A program made the position numbers and the translations under genes. The notes beneath the pieces were generated by a model. The model saw nothing but the letters and a program-made list of their open reading frames with translations. It did no database searches and was not told the origin of the DNA. A stretch of 64,000 nt of DNA from Amphibalanus amphitrite (Eukaryota; Arthropoda; Thecostraca; Balanomorpha; Balanidae), in the NCBI RefSeq assembly GCF_019059575.1, contig NW_024881781.1:372001-436000 (forward strand), read 5' to 3'. Shown piece after piece: positions 38,201-50,000 of the stretch; the stretch's first letter is position 1; the number at the start of each line of letters is the position of its first letter.

Positions 38201-41200
38201 TATGCAACCATCCCAGCATAGTTCAGCGAAAGTTGCACTTCTGTATGTTTATACCTTGGACTTTAAAGACGGACATACTACATAGGCCGGGCTCATTAAA
38301 AAAATATCAATTAATTCGGTCGCTGCCTTTTACAAAATCCTCGATATGAAAGCGAACGACAGTCGCCGCGCTTTATACTTCATCATGAATGAAAGCCGTC
38401 TCAGGCTTGCGCAGATGTCTAATATCTAAGGCCCAATTAAACCGAGCATCCTTTGTAAATAAACATGGGCACTGCTGCCACCAGGCCGCCCCGATTGGAC
38501 GATTTCTTGTGACGTCACCGGTAGCCTTGGCACCCAATGGTAGGCCCGCGTGCCAACTGTGCTGTCCCCTGAGCAGTAGGTTTGACTGTGGTGGGTGACA
38601 CGAGTGGCCGCTAGGAAATTGCTTTACCGGACTGGTGAGTCGGTACCGGCTGGAAAGAATCCTGTACCCTATATTCATTTTATGATTGGTCTCTGCCTTC
38701 ACCCTGAAAATGGCTTAATAATTCTACTTAACAAAACACAATCAAATTAACTCTAAGAGCCTTTAGTTGCGACTGTCCTTGTAAATATTTGTCTAATTAA
38801 CTTTAAAGTGACTTATTTCACCAAAATTTTGAAACTATGGTCTCCTACCTATATGTACATATAAGACTAGAACGCATTGCACGTATGAATGTATAGCTGA
38901 CCTTGCGAAACCGATGTCCTCTGTGAGACGATGAGCCATTGACCTCAGTGAGCCCCGCCTCTGAAGTCTGACCTGGCGCCCGGTCGCGGCAGGTCGCGCC
39001 ATAAGGCATCCATGGCTCACGCGGCGGCCGATAAGCGGGTGCTGGTGATCGGCTCCGGGTACGTCTCCGAGCCCCTGGTCGAGTACCTGTCGAGAGACCC
39101 CAAGACGCACATCCACCTGGGTAAGTGGCGGCGGGGTGGGGGAGGAGGGGAGATTAACGTCTGATGATTAATATCCTTCGTATCTGTTGCATATTCCGTG
39201 TTTTGAAGCAAATGCTTTCAAGCTTTGTCAGATTGTTTCTGTTGACTGATAATATCGGACATCGTATTGCGATCTTTGATATATCAATTTTAAATTTCCT
39301 TTATAATTGCGCTATTTTTGTCGCAATTATATCAATTATCAATTATCAATTTTAAATTTCATTTATAATTGCGCTTTTTGTCGCTTTGATATTTAGGTAC
39401 TGTTATCGCTCTGAGTTATCTATCTTCTTGTTAGCAGCTGTTTTATCACCGATCCATGTTGTGACATCCGTTTATGTTCATGGACAGCGTCGGCGGTGCA
39501 GAACGAGTTGGACGCACTGAGCACCAAGTACGACAACACGGTGGGAACCCTGCTTAACGTGACCGAGCGGCCCGACCACCTCAGCGGACTGGTGGAGGTC
39601 AGTGGAGGGGGTGGGGTCAGGAGGTCAACGGGGAGGGGTGTTGTCAGTGGTAATGTCTCTTGGTCAGTATTGAGGTCGGGGGTTGTCGTCAGTGACGGGG
39701 TCACAAGCTCAGTGATGATGTCGGACAGATGAAGGGAAGTTTTGAGTTCGGGAAGAGGGCATTCAGGTCGGGGAAATGTCAGTGGTTTTCGGCGGTGCTG
39801 ATGTAGACAGAAGCTACGAAACTGCAAATACCAATGCTGACTGAATTCCACCCTCCTGTCGCGCAGGACGCGGACGTGGTGGTGTCGCTGCTGCCGTACT
39901 CGCTTCACCCGGTGGTGGCGCGCGCCTGCATCCAGCACAAGACCGACCTGGTGACGGCCTCGTACTGTACTCCCGAGATGCGCGCCCTGGAGGGGGCCGC
40001 TAAGGACGCCGGCATAACCGTGGTGAACGAGGTGGGCCTGGACCCGGGCATCGACCACCTGCTGGCCATGGAGTGCTTCGACGAGGTCCACCACGGCGGA
40101 GGTCAGTGAGGCGGTGGGGGTACCGCAGTGGAAGTTAGATGGTCAGTGTACCGCGTCGTAGCCTTTGACTCGAACATTGGAATGCAAGTATATTATTTAA
40201 AAAAAAAACTTTCATTTTGCTGCGGAAAGGTCAGCGAGGGTTCGGCGATTAATAATTATTCAGAACTGTCCAGACAGCAGAACGAGTTTGGATTTATAGC
40301 TGGTCTTTCAGTGCAACATTAAGTAAAAATAACCACACATTGCTTACTTAGTAACGAGTCTAATAACTGGTGGTGAGGTGAGAAGCCTAACAACTAATGT
40401 GTGTTTCACAGGCAAGGTGAAGTCGTTTGTTTCCTACTGCGGAGGCCTGCCGGCGCCCGAGTGCTCCGATAACGCCCTGAGGTACAAGTTCTCCTGGTCG
40501 CCGATCGGTGTCCTCCGCAACACAACCCAGGTAAGGTATCTGTCTTTGAAACTCATATGACACAGGCCACTTTCCGCAGACTGAAATGTGCGAATCGTTC
40601 GAAACTACTGATATGTACGATTACGTGTGATAAGACATGCATATTTGTTAAATGCTGCTGCTAGGATTTCGGACTAAACCATCGGCTTTAGTGACCGTGA
40701 CCCTAATAAGTGATTTGCCGTGGGAAGCGATACGCACGAAGCTTACGCCGGTTCAGTTCATTATTTGTACCGATTCGTGGTGTTCCCCCTCGCTCGCAGG
40801 GCGCTTCGTACCTGAAGGACGGTAAGATGGTGGAAATCCCGGCGGGCCAGCTGCTGCACTCCTGTCAGCGCATGGACTTCTTGCCGGGCTTCGCGCTGGA
40901 GGGATTCGCCAACCGTGACTCTACCATCTACGGCAAGCTGTACGGCATCCAGGAGGCCCAGACAATCCTGCGCGGCACTCTGCGCTACTGCGGCTACTCG
41001 GAGGCCGTGCTGGGTCTCCAGGAGACCGGTCTCCTCAGCGACGACTCTCACCCGGCCGTGCACCCCGGCGGTCCCGACATCACCTGGTACGAGCTGCTCT
41101 GCACCCTGCTCGGCCAGGAGGGCTCCGTGTTCTACGATAACCTCCGGCTGCTGCTGCTGCAGCGTGCCGGCAGCGAGCAGCGTGTCCAGGCCATGGAGAA

Positions 41201-41582
41201 GCTGGGCCTGCTCAGCGACGCCCCCGTTCACAAGAGCGGCTCGCTGCTGCGCGCGCTCAGTGATCACCTGGCCGAGCGGCTGCGCTTCGGCGCCGGAGAG
41301 CGGGACCTGGTGGTACTGCGTCACGAGATCGACATCGAGTGGCCCGACAAGCGGCTGGAGCGGCGCGGAATCAACCTGGTGACGTACGGCCATCCGGACG
41401 GCTTCTCAGCCATGGCACGTACCGTCGGCTACCCGTGCGCCATCGCCACTCAGATGGTGCTCAACGGAGAGATCCAGGGCAAGGGCATGGTGCTGCCGCT
41501 GACGCCAGAAATCTTCCGGCCACTGCTGAAGCGGCTCCAGCACGAGGGTATCACGGCCACGCAGAAGTCCACCAGCCTGTAG
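29258..41582 (+). CDS. AASS: Alpha-aminoadipic semialdehyde synthase (lysine-ketoglutarate reductase / saccharopine dehydrogenase)
   Basis: This bifunctional mitochondrial enzyme makes saccharopine from lysine and 2-oxoglutarate and then splits it to glutamate and aminoadipate semialdehyde. Coding exons are 29258-29335, 29972-30157, 32176-32352, 34594-34746, 35101-35326, 35502-35629, 36003-36132, 36540-36684, 37058-37229, 37360-37430, 38993-39120, 39488-39597, 39867-40101, 40412-40530 and 40800-41582, giving 2841 nt or 946 residues (human about 926). Exon 1 is an Arg-rich transit peptide without acidic residues ([16 protein letters not shown]). The reductase half has [51 protein letters not shown] and [20 protein letters not shown] motifs. 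The dehydrogenase half starts at about residue 500 with the dinucleotide fold [12 protein letters not shown] and includes [10 protein letters not shown] and [13 protein letters not shown]. All 15 exons keep frame. An AATAAA signal lies at 42538-42543. Confidence 0.97.
30655..30775 (+). repeat. Short tandem repeat in AASS intron 2
   Basis: Three imperfect copies of GTAGAAGTCAGCAAGACAGT followed by CAGCAGAGTCTTCTTTCTCA, starting at about 30662, 30703 and 30751. Confidence 0.7.
30830..30965 (+). promoter_or_regulatory. CRE/CCAAT/GC-box island in AASS intron 2
   Basis: A GC-rich island contains GTGACGTCACGG (cAMP-response element), ACCAATCAGCG (CCAAT box) and GGGCGGGAC (GC box) within about 80 bp, followed by GCGCCATGGCCC. 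The order and spacing look like a proximal promoter. It lies between reductase exons, so it could serve an alternative AASS transcript or an unannotated RNA. Inference only. Confidence 0.4.
36081..36345 (+). repeat. Tandem copies of AASS exon 7 end and donor
   Basis: The exon end CCGTCAACCAGCCCTGGCTC followed by CGCAGACCGAAG|GTAATGT is repeated in the intron as CTACCCCAGACTGAGGGTAACG (about 36164), CCGTCAACCAAACCTGGCTA...ACTGAGGGTAATGT (about 36218) and a more decayed copy ending ACCGAGGCTTATGT (about 36290-36335). Each copy retains, or nearly retains, the splice donor. Confidence 0.85.
38470..38610 (+). promoter_or_regulatory. CRE/inverted-CCAAT cluster upstream of the saccharopine dehydrogenase half
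   Basis: CCCGATTGGACG (inverted CCAAT), TTGTGACGTCACCGG (CRE) and CACCCAATGG lie within about 60 bp, some 450 bp before exon 11, where the dehydrogenase domain starts. Exon 11 contains an in-frame ATG in good context (GCATCCATGGCT, 39009-39020) just before the dinucleotide-binding motif. This arrangement would allow a dehydrogenase-only transcript. It is inference. Confidence 0.35.
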
Positions 41583-43796
41583 GAAATTGAAATTGAAGCG
41601 CGAGGACAAGGGGAGGTCAACAATTCGACGACGCCCCGCGATGGTTAACGAATATGGTGAGTCAGGCTGGAGCACTGGATAGCTCCTGAGGAGCCAGGCG
41701 AATCCAGGGAACTCAGGATGAAGGCCCTGATCCAGCTATTTACCTGCCAACAACCGAACGAGCTTACTCAGTCTCAATGCGATGCAGCAATGATATAAGA
41801 CGAGGTTCGCTGGGCGAGATAATGTGTTCTTCGCTTGTTTGTCGTCCCTTACAGAGCTAGATACAGACATATTTAGTACAGAATTAGGATCGAAGCTGTT
41901 AGGTCAAGCCAGTGGTAGTAGTTCATGGTCACAGTTGGAAGAGTTGGGATGTGGAATCATGATCTGAATTAGGTGTGTGTTCATTTTGTGGATGATGTAA
42001 GGGTAGTTCTTGTGCCGATATTAGTTAATACTCAATTTAGTGGTATTATTTACATCATAGTACCGCGAACACAGGTTTGTGACTTTCATAGCTGTTCACA
42101 GAAACTGAAGACAAGCGGAGGGACTTACGTGGGTCAATAGACTCGCGCGACGGCTAAAAGACATGCTGTTACACAAATGACAACACATACGCGCAACGAT
42201 AGCTCAAACAAGTGCCTTCAAATGTGAACTGTTACGTGCCATATTTGAGGGGCCCATAGTGCGACAGCTTTGATGTAAACTATTGAATCTCATTGCACTC
42301 GGTCAGCTTCAAAGTGCCGCTTTTGAAACTCGACTATCTCTTCCAGCATCGCGTTGGTATCAGAGAGCTTATACACTGTTAGCATTACGAGCTTTGCGAT
42401 CGAGCTTAGAACGGCATTGGCGTGTAAGCGGACGATGTTTATTTTCATGTCGCTAATGATGAACTTATGAAGGCTGGTTTGAACCATGAATTTTGACCAC
42501 TGGTACATGTGGCTGTAGTTTTGTTCCATATAGTGTAAATAAACTATGTCATTGTTTACTTTGTTTGAGTGCATGTTATCGATAGGGTGGGGGGAGACGG
42601 TTGTGAGGTTTGTGTTCAATTGGATAGACAGTTGGGTTGTAAAACCCTAGCACGAAGACAACAAGGTAACACACACGCTATTCGTCCGTGTCTGGAATCT
42701 GTGCAATCGCCGCGAATCGCGGAGAGCATCGAGCCTGTCTCCGGACCCATAAGTCCGTCATTTCCATGGATATGTCAACAAGGCCCTTTCCAAGTAGACA
42801 GACACATTATACATAATCGCAGGTGGAGTTAAATTGGACAGATCGGTGGCGTTCCAGGTACTTCGCCCAGCCCTGGATCGTCGATGCTGGCTACCTGTAC
42901 TGAACCCTACAGCCGAAGTTCAATTTCTGAATGTTTCAGGGAACACAATCTGATATTGCATTAAGTTGAATCTCTTATAGGTTTAGGTACCCTGCAAGCA
43001 GCACGCATTGCTATAAATACATCAGTACATATGTACATGTATTTGAACAAATAAAATATTCACAGATAAAGCCATAACGGACGTCAATGAGCAGGCACAT
43101 CCATACCAGTAATGCGATCGGCCAATACGCCGCCTGCACACGAGAGCCAATTGAAATGCACCACCCTGTCGCTAGATGGCACGAAAGTCGCCTGCGGGGC
43201 GTCCGTCATATCATATAACAGACGCACAATGGACAGGTGATGCTGTTTCCGGCGCAATTATTGCGCGTGCTGCCTTCGAAATATTTGTGACGCGAAAATG
43301 TGGAGACGAGATAAAACCGCGATCGAGAAGAGACTAGATCAAGAAGGAAGTAAGAGTGCACGAAATCGGGAAGGATGAGCCATCAGAGATGATGAAAATT
43401 AAGAATCAATGCCCACGATCACACTGGCCAAAGGTGACAATAGCACACAGCACACATCTACTCGGATCACAGACGCAAGACACACCGGACGTAAAACGCG
43501 CTGCTCGGTTGCAGCTGGGGCACGGCGACGGCCCGCTGCTCCGATCTGACCACGCCGCCAGCCGAGCCCTGCGATCCTTGTGCCCGCCACTGACAGGTCA
43601 GTACACCATGAAATGCCCAGCAGTCTCAGCCAGCACTTCGGCAGGTCAAACAAGCCGAATCGGTGGAGCAGGGCACCGTATTGCGCCGCGCTGCCCACTC
43701 TCGTATCCGGCTCTGTAGTCTGCACCGACCTGACAAACGCACAACCAACTGGTCACATAGCCTGGCTAGCCGCCGCCGAGAGAGTTTACACACTGG
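41583..43796. other. AASS 3' UTR and intergenic DNA
   Basis: The first 960 bp to AATAAA at 42538 are probably the AASS 3' UTR. A second AATAAA lies at about 43052. The rest holds no recognised gene. It faces the 3' end of the SLC35D gene. Confidence 0.5.
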
Positions 43797-43897
43797 CGAG
43801 ATAGCCTCAGCGGGCTAGCCTCGGCAAGCCAGACTCTGTGAGCTAGCCTCGACGAGCTAGTCTCGATGACATAGCCTCGACAAGCTAGCCTCTCAGC
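43797..43897. repeat. 15-bp minisatellite (GCTAGCCTCGACGAG)
   Basis: About six imperfect units of GCTAGCCTCGACGA or close variants (ATAGCCTCAGCGG, GCTAGTCTCGATGAC, ATAGCCTCGACAA) in tandem. Confidence 0.8.
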
Positions 43898-44060
43898 ACC
43901 GAGGCCGTAGCGCATTCACCGCCGCGCCCGTTCCACCCCGGCCAGACACCATCCTTTGTGACCTTCTCAGCGACCCTGCGGCAGTTTCAACCCGGCGGCA
44001 GACGGCGCTCCTGTAGGGAACGGCACGCCGCTCGAGGCGGCAGAGGCTGTGGGCTGACCA

Positions 44061-47000
44061 CTACGCAGTGACCACGCGGTTGCCATTCTGATGAACGGCC
44101 ACGGGCAGAGTGGCGGACGGCTTCGATTTGAACTTGAGGTAGGCGAACCAGCAGCTCGCGAATATGCTGCGAAAGGAATAACACGTCAGGGCTTGCGGGA
44201 GACCGAGCTAGCGAATATTCTCACAAAATCTTTGTGCACTTTGAGCTGGATTGGATAACGTTTGCTGTGACTACGTATAGCCAGCTTAGCAAAGGCTGTC
44301 CCCATTGGACGCACTGTTAGACAAGGCTAGTGCCCGGTACACACGCCCCACATATCGTACAGCCATCACTGAGCAGCCTCCATTGTTCAGTCTCCCAAGA
44401 TCAGCAATAGTGTATCCACTACCCATCGAAGCGCGTCCTATCGCGTCCAACCACATCTGCGTCGCCCAAGGCAACCAGTGTTCCGCCTGTCTACACTCCC
44501 CCAATTCCTCCCAACGTCCACCCACCTGATGTGCAGGCCGACGACGACCAGCGGACCGCCCTGGAAGTCGCTGTTGAACCACATGCCGTAGTAGGTGATG
44601 GCGATGTTCTTGATGCAGCCAATCACTGTGGTGACCAGCGCCGAGTTGTGCTGGGTGCACAGCATGGTCGTGTACATCAGCACGGTGCCCATGGCGCACG
44701 ATGTGAGAAAGTGGAACTGGAAGCGGCCGTCCGACCAGCCGGCGAACTCGTACACCTGGTGGAGAGCGCGGGGCGTCAGTGAGGTCAGAGGTTGGTCGAT
44801 TGCGACGGCCGGTCAGTGGACAGCAGTGGATGTGCACTGGTGATGTCAGAGAAAATCAGCACAATGAAGCTTCCAACTGACATCCTACATTGCCCTTGAT
44901 CCTCGCTCCTGTCTATCGCCACCTAGCCCTCCTCTCATCCGATGTTCTCCCGTTACCTTCTCCATCTCCACATTCTGACATCCCTATCGCTTCATCTCTG
45001 CTTCTCCCACATCCACTATCTCTCCTCCATCCCCTCACAACCCATCACCCCTCTGATCTTCCCCCACCCCATACCCCGTCTGCCCCCGTACCAGATTCCA
45101 GTGACCGAGCCACCAGGCGACGAGCGACAGCGGTGCGATCATGAAGAGCGCGTTGTAGAAGGCCAGGCCGTTCTTGCCCAGGTCGCGCGCCTCCAGCTTC
45201 TGTTTGGAGTAGACGCCGTTGGCGGCCGTGAACAGATCGTTGGTGAACACCATCGTGTAGCCCATCAGGTCAAACGACGGGTCGGCGCTGCCGGGAGAGG
45301 GGGTTAGGGTCAGCGGGAGTGGTGGCATACGGCGACGGATAGACCGGGTCGGCAGAAGGGTGACACACTGCGGCAGTGCGGCGGGCAGAAGAGGATGAGA
45401 ATGAACCATGATTTCTACCAAGATGGAGAGCAGGTAAGCAAAAATATGCATAAGAAGTTCTGCTGTACTACCATACTTCTTAATTTAATGTAAAATTAAA
45501 ATATGACGAGGCCGGATGAGTGATGGCCCTTATTGCAATAGCCATACAGCATACTTCCGCAGCCACCATCTTAAAACCAATATCCATGAATAAAAACGTC
45601 GCACATCTCCACCGCGTCAGCATTTAGCGACCGCGGTGATTCACTCTAGCACGGTGATCTCACGGTCACAACTCAGCACCCAGCAGACACGGCCGACAGC
45701 TAACGGGACGTAATCACCAGAAAGTGGGAGCGCGCCTCGAATCAGCTATGGGTGTGTACGAATGACCACATCGGCTAAACAGCCGTGACACATCGAAGAA
45801 TTAGCATTCAGGACAGCAAAGCTAGAGTCATCCGGACAGGGCCAATATGTGAGATAGACGGTGGACATTTGACGGTGGTATTTGAAAAGTTTGGAAAGTC
45901 TGGTTGGAAAGTCTGGAGTCAGGCATGTCGAAATACGAGTGCCGATTTACTGAATGCCGGAGTGTCTGGACTAGGGTTCCTTGTCTGTGCCCGAGAGACG
46001 GGTGTGGTGACTCACCAGGCAGCCACGATGGCGCCGAGCACCATGCCGTACACGCTCAGCTGAACGGCCAGCTCCGGACGAACTCTGCGGGAGAAGCAGA
46101 GTTAGAGGTCAGATGGAAAGACACAGCCATAAGTCAGATGAACAGCTCCGAACGTATCCGTGGGGGGGGGGGGACACAGTCAGAGGTCAGTTGGCCAGCT
46201 CCGGACGTACCCTGCTGTAAAGTCTCAAGTTGAAGGTCAGATGAGCCCTGCTGAGGGCAAATGGAGAGCAAAGAGTCACCCATGCTGAGCACTCTTCGGG
46301 TATGTAGGCGTGGTGCGCATTGTGCATTGTGCAATACTCAGATTAAACACGATGATAGGAAAAACACAAACAAAGAAGCCTAGCGTCACTGTAGACAATG
46401 CACAGCAATAACTAGCAACACCAAACAGTAGACTCTTCTCCAGCTTGGCTCTATTTGTGGGTTGCAGGGTCCGCTGGCTTCCTGGTTCATGCACCAACCG
46501 TGTCCGTTACTGTGACCACGGCCGACTTTAAGAACCAATCCCGACCCTGCCCACCAAACTTCTTCGTGCACTAGCGGCACAGTCCACTAGCGGCCCCAAG
46601 GCACACTTGTTCAAACTGCCCTCTGAAGCATTTGTTTCCCTGCCCCAACCCCATTTGTCGTTCTCATCTGACACATAAGCGGCTAGCGCTGACAATGCAC
46701 CACATCGCCGCACCTGTCGAGTCAGTGCCGTGTCAGCCCTTTCACGTCACCGACACAGTATATGTGGAGAGTCCCACCTACACGATACACAGCTGCACTG
46801 GGTACCGTACCATAACGGACTGTCAAAATGTGCATTGGACCAAGCAGATCACTAGAGTTACATGGCACGGCAATACACCATGCACAGGTCAGACCTCACC
46901 AACCGTCTACTGCACCGATCAGGCCAGGGTCACCAATGTGTATCGTGACCCGACAGTGCACCTCTCAAGTCTCAGGCCCAGCCCCCTTTCCTGACCCCGT

Positions 47001-50000
47001 TCCGACTCCGAAAAGAGCCGGCGCCACTGGACCGTCCAATACGTGACCGGTCCGCAATCTCACAGGTCACCGAGTATGCTTCAGCGAAGTCATCTATCGT
47101 GCACGTCAAACGATTTAACGGTTATGTGTCACCCAGTGATTTGATATACGAGTTTGTACAAACGAGCACAACCCGATGCCAACAGCCTCTATTGTGTTTG
47201 CATGACTGCTTGCTGACCGAGCACGACCGCTAGTCCGGCCGGCCAGAGAAGCGAACTGCTCGACAGTCGTGTCCCGCCGGCCAGATAAACGTAGGTACTA
47301 CTGAATAGGGGTTGGCATAGAGCCAGGCCATAGGATTGTGCCATGAGTCAACGTGTTCAGAAAACGCAGCACTGTCCATAAACAACAGAAATAGGACTGA
47401 AACTGACTGTGTAGTGTGTGTAACTCAATTTTTGTACATAATGCAAGCTGGCCACAGTAACACATGCTTCTTCACAGTTCACAATACGGTATCTTTTCCA
47501 TAAACCACACCAAATGCAGCAGTGCGTATTTCTCTTCGATTATGGAAATCAAATTTCATAAATGAGTCTCAGTGTTAACTACAAATATGACACCAGCCAA
47601 TCTTCTAAGGTTCCGTACAAAAGGCATACAACTGCATTTTCTTCCTATGTATTCCTCACTTGAATAATGAAATCCTTAGTCAGGCTTAGTCAGGCTTACA
47701 GTCAAGCGGTTGGAAGCGCCGACCTTACCCCGTGCCATGCTGGGCTCTTCGATAACCCGCGCCAAACGAATCCCAGGTCCAAAGGGTCGAAGTATTTACG
47801 CAGAATCCATCGGGAGGGGGTAACACGCGGTGGAATTCCCAGGGCCACCTGCGCTGGGCCGCGAAAACAGGTGCATTAGCCGAATGGTCGGTCGGTGAAC
47901 TCCTGTGGTGTTACCTGCTACCGTACCACCGTGCGGGGGACGGCAGGGGACTGAAGGTATGCGCCCATCCCAGAGGACTGCGGTATGGGATCTCCAGACG
48001 AGAAGCTGCCAGGAGGCACCGGTGGAATTTTTCCTCTCGCTGAGCATGAGGAATGTTGTGCTCTATGTCCGAGATCCACATGGAGAAAGCGGTTAGGTAA
48101 ATGCCTTGGTCCGAGAAGTGAGCAAAAAGGACAGGCATACGATAAATGTCAGTCTACTGACCTCTCAGATCGGTGAGCAAAATGAACGCGGCCATGGCGG
48201 CGGTTTAACCTAATTCAACGATCATCAGCCTACCAGTCAAAGAATCCAACAAACATTACGAGGGGCGTTCAAAAAGTTCTCGGCCCGACCATGAAGGAGC
48301 AGACATACGATGTCGACTTATTAGACAAAAAATGTTCATTTAGTCAAATAACCAGCGTTAAGACAAAAGTATTTCGCGCAGCACTTCGCGAGAGGCCCCT
48401 GGGTCTCCATAGCCAAGTGGGTTTTGGACGCATCTGGCACGTCCAAGACGGCTGCTTTTGTCTCCTTGCTGTCAGCGAAGTTGCCACTGCTAAGCAATTT
48501 CCTTATGTTGGGGAAGAGGTGGCAACCTGAGGGTGCAAGGTACAGAGAAAAAAGTGTCTGTGACAACAACTCGAAGCCACAGCTCACTGCTTCGCTGATC
48601 GTCACCCTGCTCATGGGTGCTGGTGCGTGGTCCTGGATCAGGCGCACACTTTTAGTCAGCTTCCCTAGTCTCTCCTTGATATCTGCTGCTCGCTACTGTT
48701 ATCGAAGGGAGGTGTATCATTCATCATTAATTGTGCGCCCCTGTTTTAGAAAGTTGACGAGCAGAGCCCCGCCATCATCCAAAAATGCAACCACTGTCAC
48801 CTTGCCGTCTGACTTAACCCATATATGCATGAATTAATTTTTTGTCGAGTATTTGTATGAAACTTTCTAGCATTGTTAAACAACATGTTACTAAGCTGCT
48901 GACATCAACTGTTTTGTTTTTACATTTAGTGCTTGCCTGATATGCTCGTTCAAAGTGACGTACAAAAATGTACGTCTATGCCAGGTGTCAACAAGACAAT
49001 TGTGACGTCTGCCGCCGCCGTCCTAAAATAATACATCCGATATCCCTAATACAATGCTAACGTCTTTCGTACTTCAGAAGCGATGTATGAGGGATGGGTT
49101 GGGGTGGGGATGGGGTTGTGGAGGGGGTAGGGTGACGTCATGTCATCGTTAACCTGGGCGAGGGGAATAACTTGTGTTGTATGGTCAAATATGATGTATG
49201 ATATGTTGTGTTGCATTAGAGACCCTTGGAAATGGTAGTTACAATTCATACGTTGAATTAGGAAATAGATGTAGATCATGTATGATGAAAATAAGGAAAT
49301 TTGCAAAACACAACTCAATTATGTCAACTTTTACCGTCTATTGAAAACTCAGTACATAATAGTCAACATAGTAGATCTATAAAAAAACACGTTGTCAATG
49401 GCGATCAGGAGGCGCAGGGCTGCGGAGTCGGAGTCGGAGTCGGAGTCGGTGTCGGTCGGAGTCGACAGTTGTGACCGGAGTCGGAGTCGGAGTCGGAGTC
49501 GATTTTAGAAACCCGAGCCGGAGTCGGAGTCGGAGTCACCGAAAATCTGTCGACTCCGCAGCCCTGCTAGGTCTGCGGAGTTGGAGTCGGGAGTTGGAGT
49601 CGGTCGGAGTCGACAATTCTGCCCGGAGTCGGAGTCGGAGTCGGAGCTGGTTTTTGAAAGCCGGAGTCGGAGTCGAAGTCGCCGAAAATCCATCGACTCC
49701 GCAGCCCTGAAGGCGTTCTGCTGCTGGCCACCGACGCGGTGACCCTGTGCTCCGCTGTGGCAGTCACAGTCCGGCGCCCGGCGCGTTCCATGCTGACTAC
49801 CTGACTGCAGAGCTTCTTGAGGAGACAGAAGATGTAGCCGTTCCGCTGGGGGCCTTCGCCCAGGACGTCTGCCTCGTCCACGCAGCTGACGCGTCGGTCG
49901 TCGTAATGGCACCACCTGTCCCGTCCCACACTGTACACGTCAGACACTGTCCCGAGCGCGTGGCCCCGCTGTAATGACTAAAGACGGCCATCAGCCGGAC

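Noticed and set aside
43399..43804. Overlapping frames of about 75-120 codons in the AASS-SLC35D gap
   Set aside because: No family motif, no consistent frame on either strand. Likely chance in GC-rich DNA.
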